Source: Chromera velia
Taxonomy: Eukaryota; Sar; Chromeraceae
Assembly (NCBI GenBank): GCA_018398765.1
Contig: JAHBMJ010005912.1
Span: 73,233 to 137,033, forward strand
Length of the DNA: 63,801 bases
Direction of reading: 5' to 3'
Shown here: positions 58,548-63,801 of the stretch, one piece after another
Layout: each line of letters starts with the position of its first letter
Numbering within the stretch: the stretch's first letter is position 1
The notes under the pieces: model-generated
Seen by the model: only the letters and a program-made list of their open reading frames with translations
What the model was told of the DNA's origin: nothing
Databases searched by the model: none
Program-made: the position numbers and the translations under genes

Positions 58548-61500
58548 GAGAGAGAGAGGGAGAGAGAGGAGAATCACAGTGAGAGAGTCAGCCTACAGGC
58601 TACAGCATCGCAATGCGTCTGCTTAGTTGATGCCGTCTTTTTCATGCATCCCGAAAACCAAAACGAGAAGAACATCGAAAAAGTCTTCCTTTCTTGCTCC
58701 CTTCCTTCCTTCGTTCCTTCCTTCCTTCAATCTCAGCTGACCTCATCCAGTTGGTATGGAAGGTTGGCGAGGAAGACCTGGTTGCCGTCGAAGTCGTCGG
58801 GTGCTGCAGACGACGCTTCCTTCTCCTCTGCCTTCTTTGCGGCTTTCTTGGGAGGGGGCTTGGCCTCCTCCTCTTCGTCCTCATCGCTGCTGTCCTCTTC
58901 GGATGACTCGTCCTTCTTCGCTGCATGGAAGTTGGGGGGGGGGGAAGAAAAAGAAGAAAACGGGCTGGAATCAAGAAGACATACTGATACTCTTTTGCCC
59001 CTCTTCCGCAGTAGAACTCCACCAATCACAACAAGGAAGAGAGCTCGCGAGAGATTCGTTAATGAGAAGAAACAAGGGACTGGAAACTGAAAGGAACTGA
59101 AAGGGATGCAGTGGTCAACGGGAAGCAGTGTTTAGTCTGCATGGGTGGGTAAACCCTCCCTCCCTCCCTCCCTCCCGACCCACAAACCCGGTTTGGGCTT
59201 TGCTTTCGACTTGGGCGATTGCTTGGGTGACTGCTTTGCCTTTCCCTTGGCCTTGGCAGGAGGCTCATCACTGTCATCGCTGTCATCGTCTGAGTCGTCA
59301 CTGTCGTCAGAGTCGGCCTTCTTTGCTGCATGCAGAGACAGACAGGCACAGAGTCGGCCTTCTTTGCTGCATGCAGAGACAGACAGGCAAAGAGTCGGCC
59401 TTCTTTGCTGCATGCAGAGACAGACAGGCACAGAGTCGGCCTTCTTTGCTGCATGCAGAGACAGACAGGCATGAGAAACGAGGGAGAAACAAAGGAATGG
59501 TCAGGACAGTCATTTTTGTCCGTTACCTACAAAGACGAAGAAAATGGGCACAAAAATGTACACAGCTCAGATCTGCCCGTTCGAACAATCTTCAGGCGAC
59601 CTCCTGCGAATATCTCAGGAACCAAAAACATGCACCAAAAGAGAACGGACAGAAGGAAAGAAAGTAAGTTGCCTATCCTTCCGACAAAACAACTCGAGTG
59701 ACCAACCGGCTGCCTTTGCTTTCGATTTCGCTTTTGGTGAGGCCTTCGGAGACGACTTGGGAGACGCCTTTGCCTTCGCCTTCCCCTTGGCGGGGGGGGT
59801 GTCGTCATCTGAGTCGTCGTCTGAGCTGTCGCTGTCGTCCTTCTTTTTCGCTGCAGAGACAGAGAGAGAGAGAAAGACACATGCAAACAGATACAGAGGG
59901 AGGAAACTGTTTTTGGAAGAGCGACGATAAGGGGTAGGGGGCAGCACCGACACGTTTTCTTTCTTGAGAAGGAAATCAGGAAGACAGCTCCAGTTTGGAG
60001 ACAAGAGACGCACAGGGGTCCATAAATGAATGAGAGGCTGCGGCTCAACAAGGGGATATCAAAACGTAAAGATGAAAAGTTCTCTCTGCGATCCTTTTTT
60101 TTGTCGCACCTGCAGCTTTGGCCTTTGCCTTCGGCTTTGCGGGAGGGGAATCGTCACTGTCGTCATCGCTGCTCGACTCCGGCTTCTTCTTCGCTGCTCA
60201 GGAGACGGACGCAGGGAAGTGAGGACGCCAAACAAAAACACATTCGAATGTGTGCATACAAATGCTTCCACAGCGTATGCACCCCCTCCCCCCCCCCCTT
60301 CGCAAATTCGAGGCCTTTCCCAAAGAGATCACAAGCACAGAGAGTCTAGAGGGCAGTGGAAGGAGAGGGGAAAATAACATAAAGGAACGAGGGAGGACGG
60401 CAAGGAGGGGGGGGAAAGGCGAAAGGGGGGGAAGAACGAAAGAAGGGCACAGAAAGGAACAGCACTTGCACCCAACCAAAGAAACGAACGGTTCTTCTCG
60501 CTGACCTGCAGGCTTGGCTTTCGCTTTCGGCTTTGCCGGCGGCGAGTCATCACTGTCATCGTCGCTGCTGCTCTCCTCCTTCTTCGCAGGTTTCTTCTTC
60601 GGGGCAGCCTTGGGGGATTTCTTCGGGCTCTTCTTCGGGGAGGCCTTGGCCTTTGCCTTCGCTGCAGGCAGAGAGAGGTACAGAAGGCAGGCAGAAAGAA
60701 GAAAAAACGGGAAGGAAGACAACAGAAATGAAGGAAGGAAGAAAGAGGGAAGGTCGAGGCGACGCTGGAAGGAAAGCTAGAGGGTCTGTAAACGGTCCCG
60801 TAAGTGCACTGCCAGCATGCAGAAAGAAAGAATGGAGAGAGAGAGAGACGTGCCCACCCTGTGCAGGATGTGAGGGATGGAGCCCTTCGCGGGCAGGCAG
60901 GCAGGCAGGCAGGCAGCGGGATGGATCCCGCCAGACAGAATGAATGGACAGGAAGACTTCAGCTAAGAGAGGCATCCATCCATCCATCCATCCTCCCATC
61001 CATCCATCCATCCAGGATGAAAGGAAGGAACAGTGGACACACGTTTTGTTCCGTTCAAACAAATTCTTCCTTCCTTTCTAGCGACCTTGGCGGCAACCCC
61101 CGTACTGTCTGTCTGTGCAGCTTTCTTTCTGTCCGAATGCATGTTTGCTGGGTTTGTCTATCTATGTATGTGGTTTTCTGCATTGTCTGTCTTCTGTCTG
61201 TGCCGGTCTGTCTCCCTTCTTTCTTTCTACCTTCCCTTCCTCCAGCTGGCCACGAACCGACCGACAGACCGACAGACAGACCGACCAGGGGGCTCGTCGT
61301 CGCTGGAGTCATCTGAGTCGTCCGAGTCGCTGTCTGCAGGCTTCTTGGGAAGGGCTTTCTTTGCAGGCAGGGCAGGTTTGGGCGACTGCTTGGGCGAGGG
61401 CTTCGCCTTCGCTTTTGCCTTGGCTGCGTGAAGAGAAGAGGGGCAAGATAAAAGACAGACAGACAGAGAGATCACGGTGGGAAGGACGTGTGGGCATAGA

Positions 61501-63234
61501 TGCATGTCGTTGGGTGAATGGAAGGACTCTCACCCAATTTGCCTTTCTGCGTATCTGGCTGCCTGTCTGTGGGCCTGCCTGTCGAAGAGCCGCAAATCAT
61601 CAAATGAACAGACAGACAGACTGACAGACTATATGTTTCTTCTTCTCCCTCCTTTCTTCATGAACAGACAGACTATATGTTTCTTCTTCTCCCTTCTTTT
61701 CTTCATGATCAGACAGACAGACAGACAGACAAAACAAACGAAGAAGGGAACGCAAACCAACCAGGGGGGGTGTCGTCCTCAGAGCTCTCATCCTCAGATG
61801 AACTCTCTGCAGCCTTCGCCTTTTTTGCTGGAGGGGGGCCCTTGCCCTTCTTTGGTGAGGCCTTCGGCTTTGCAGCTGCAGTGCAAGGAGGCAGGCAGAG
61901 AGACAGACATTGGAATTTCAGTTGAAAATTGGACATGCAGGCGGAGAAGCCGAATTGGGCGCGGGGGTGGGTGGGAGCAAATGTGTCCGTCAGATAGATG
62001 GATGGATGGATGGATGCTGCATGGCATGTCTGTCAGGGGTGAATGGAGGCACGGGGGGGATGGATGGGCAGTTAGTTGGAGACGCCAGCTGACAGACAGT
62101 GTATTCTCATACCAGTACATCACCTAATTCTTCACGAGACTTCCTTCCAGATTCAGACATGCAGACAGACTGACGAGGGGAATCGTCGCTGTCGTCACTG
62201 TCACTCGACTCGGGAGCGGGACGCTTGGCGGCCTTGGCCTTGGGAGCACCGGCCTTCTTCGGAGCTGCAAGCATTTACTTTCATACAGAATTCTTTTACT
62301 TTCATTCAGAATTCTTTTTCTTTTTCTTCTGTATGAAAGTAAATGAAAGTAAATGAAAGCACCGGCCTTCTTCGGAGCTGCAAGTGATCGAGTGGGAAGG
62401 GAAGAGGCACGCACAGCGGTGAGATGGGTACCGACGAGAGGGTTGCGGAGGGGAATGCTGAGAAAGGAAGATTCATTCTAACCAAAGATTGAGTTTTCGT
62501 CAGAACAGTGTGTGCGCATTCCAGGCAGTCAGAGGGGATAAAAAGGGGAAAGGGGGGCGGCCCCGGAAACGTTGAACGGGGGAAGGGGGGAGGAGGAAAG
62601 AACCGAGGAGGGTTGGAAGAGCTTGCAAGGGAAAGGGGGGGCATGAGGTTTCAATGTGGCTGACGAGGGGAGTCATCCGAGCTGTCGTCGTCGTCGTCGC
62701 TCGAGTCTGCAGCCTTCTTTTTGGCGTCAGCTGCCGGTTTCTTCTTCGGAGACGCGGCTGGAGACTTCTTTGGGGAGGCCTTGGGCTTCTTGGCAGCTGC
62801 AGAACGTTCAGAAAGGGAAAAGGAAATCGGTGGGGGGGGAGGGGGGGCAGAGGATTCTGGCCTTGCTGTTGCTTTAGAGATGTGCTGAGGGAGCTGTCTA
62901 CTGCCTTTTCTGAAGGGTGCACCCGTTCTGAATGGCCTTCTTCGAGTGAAGTGACAAAGGGAAAGAAGGGAAGAAGGAGACTGACGAGGAGCGTCGTCGT
63001 CGCTGGAGTCATCGCTGTCTGACTCCACGGGCTTCTTCTTCTTCAACTTCTCCTTCGCCTCCTTGGCGGCACCAGCACTGCTCTTCTTGACCAGCTGGAA
63101 GTCTTCCTCCTCGTCCCTCTTTTTTTTCTTTCCGTCCTGCAGAGAGGGGGGGGAGAGGGGGCGAGACACGTGTGAGACCGGTGGAAGAGAGGCCGCATCT
63201 TGGAACGCAGGAACCAAAAGGAACTGACCACCAT
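56269..63234 (-). CDS. Nucleolin-like protein: acidic/basic modules, two RRMs, RGG tail
   Basis: Fourteen exons on the minus strand: 63229-63234, 62986-63136, 62665-62796, 62175-62264, 61762-61875, 61286-61423, 60506-60661, 60110-60193, 59707-59850, 59188-59325, 58742-58920, 58000-58146, 57146-57210, 56269-56770. Phases agree; 681 residues. Residues ~1-425 alternate Lys/Pro/Ala-rich stretches with SPKK-type motifs and Ser/Asp/Glu runs such as SSDDDSDDS, likely casein-kinase-2 targets. RRM1 (~430-493) has RNP2 VFLANL and a weak RNP1. RRM2 (~527-600) has VRIGGI and NAGWGIAKY. The last ~70 residues are RGG repeats. This is the layout of nucleolin/NSR1/gar2, nucleolar proteins of rRNA transcription and processing. 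The coding part of exon 1 is only ATG GTG, so that start is the least certain point. Confidence 0.85.
57364..57700 (-). repeat. 172-bp tandem duplication in nucleolin intron 12
   Basis: Two copies, offset 172 bp, each run from a GACA tract through ACTATATGTTTCTTCTTC and CTTCATGAACA to GGGGGCCCGAAAGGTGAGAG. The first part (ACTATATGTTTCTTCTTC...TTCATGA) recurs twice in intron 5 of the same gene at about 61628-61710. Confidence 0.85.
58141..58390 (-). repeat. Fourfold copy of the RRM1 splice acceptor
   Basis: AGCAGCCTGACAGAT, which is the acceptor ATCTGTCAG|GCTGCT on the coding strand, occurs at 58141 (the used site), 58219, 58287 and 58355, the last three in 68-bp steps. Each upstream copy also carries about 20 nt resembling the start of exon 12, reading AALEKLLS against the real AALKKFFS. 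Confidence 0.85.
59313..59453 (-). repeat. Four tandem 41-bp copies of an acceptor plus exon start
   Basis: TCGGCCTTCTTTGCTGCATG starts at 59313, 59354, 59395 and 59436. On the coding strand each unit is TGCCTGTCTGTCTCTGCATG + CAG| + the first codons AKKADS of exon 10. Use of the most distal acceptor adds 123 nt and stays in frame; the two middle ones shift frame. Confidence 0.9.
62245..62384 (-). repeat. Duplicated acceptor flanking a foldback element
   Basis: A 27-bp direct repeat (62245-62271 and 62358-62384) carries the acceptor CTTGCAG| and the first 20 nt of exon 4. Between the copies (62272-62357) is an 86-bp palindromic element with arms CATTTACTTTCATACAG and CTGTATGAAAGTAAATG, the same element as at 41311-41486. 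Only the proximal acceptor (exon end 62264) keeps the frame. Confidence 0.85.
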
Positions 63235-63801
63235 GTTCGTGACAACGCAGAGAGAAGCGACTCAAAAATGTGCCAGAGGGGACTGGCCGTACAGAAGACG
63301 TTCACCGGAAAGGGATGAACAGAAACTGCCCGAGACGGCGATCCACAGGGGGGTCTGAGACAGAGGAGATACTGGAAGCTTTTCAGAACGCAACAGCAGT
63401 TCTACTCGAGTTATGCAGCTGGATAGATTGGTGGTGTAACTCTACAGCGTCTGTTTTGCGAGAGGTGCAACCATGGCACAGTGTACTCGCATCATAATCG
63501 GCACTCCCGACGAACATGCAATGCATGACGACTGCTTTTTGAAAGGCTTAATTGCATGGCAGCATCTTGGCAGCATTAATTGCAGATGGCGGGCTGTTGT
63601 GCGAAGGTCCGCGGCCGGGGGCGGAGCTATATGGCCCCGGAAAGCGAAGCGGGGGGCACTTACCAAACAATCCCCTGAGCCCATGCACGCAATGCCACGC
63701 ATCTGACGCAAGCAAGCTTGCGAACGGCCCCGGAAAGCAAGAAAAATGAGAACTGCCACGATTGACGCACGCCGGCCAGCCTCGCGCCGACCCCCCCCCC
63801 C
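63235..63801. other. Upstream flank of the nucleolin gene; contig end
   Basis: Presumed 5' UTR/promoter of the minus-strand nucleolin gene. 63634-63740 carries two words related to the 47560-47769 element: CCCCGGAAAGCG...GGGGCACTTAC, and CATCTGACGCA...CCCCGGAAAGC. The window ends in a run of C. Confidence 0.45.

Noticed and set aside
59313-59453. Regular 41-bp repeats resembling a CRISPR array
   Set aside because: The units abut with no unique spacers, the genome is eukaryotic, and the unit is a duplicated splice junction.
63790-63801. Terminal poly-C as a telomere or tail
   Set aside because: A single homopolymer at the window end is more likely an assembly edge; no telomere-like repeat is present.

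Overview
The window is nuclear DNA from a eukaryote with intron-rich genes. The best guess is a chromerid or similar alveolate alga (Chromera velia-like). Support: many-exon genes with long, microsatellite-filled introns; a PPR protein whose N-terminus looks like a bipartite signal-plus-transit presequence for a complex plastid; LRR proteins of the 'LPSSLE..L' type; and degenerate copia-type elements. The organism is inferred and no taxonomic marker is present. Exon models were built by hand from GT-AG sites and codon phase; six genes close from ATG to stop without a phase conflict.

Layout: (1) 1788-5405, minus, a secreted protein with an internal duplication, no family recognised. (2) 6468-9372, plus, a leucine-rich-repeat protein. 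(3) 9373-14858, a long intergenic stretch with a 1.2 kb GACT tetranucleotide array. (4) 14859-23143, plus, katanin p80 (KATNB1-like), 15 exons. (5) 24553-25823, minus, a tentative membrane protein. (6) 28733-34572, a complete but nonsense-riddled Ty1/copia-type LTR retrotransposon. (7) 35366-42292, plus, a WW protein with a CEP164-type module. (8) 42839-45043, minus, a single-exon PPR protein with zinc ribbon and 13 near-identical repeats. (9) 45778-49323, plus, ESCRT-III subunit VPS24/CHMP3, 7 exons. (10) 50320-52925, a non-autonomous LTR element with only a gag-like frame. (11) 56269-63234, minus, a nucleolin-like protein, 14 exons, acidic/basic modules + two RRMs + RGG tail.

The genes are unrelated housekeeping or cytoskeletal functions (microtubule severing, a possible centriolar WW protein, membrane scission, ribosome biogenesis, organelle RNA processing) and form no pathway cluster. 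The most unusual signals lie in intron structure. Intron 3' ends together with the first bases of the next exon are tandemly duplicated at three introns of the nucleolin gene and one intron of the WW gene. In two of these cases the same palindromic foldback element sits between the copies, which resembles an introner-like element. Donor sites are mostly GTCAGT-type (C at +3), and several introns begin with a tetranucleotide run that starts at the donor itself. Both LTR elements keep long reading frames broken mainly by nonsense codons, and the copia LTR pair differs only by transitions.
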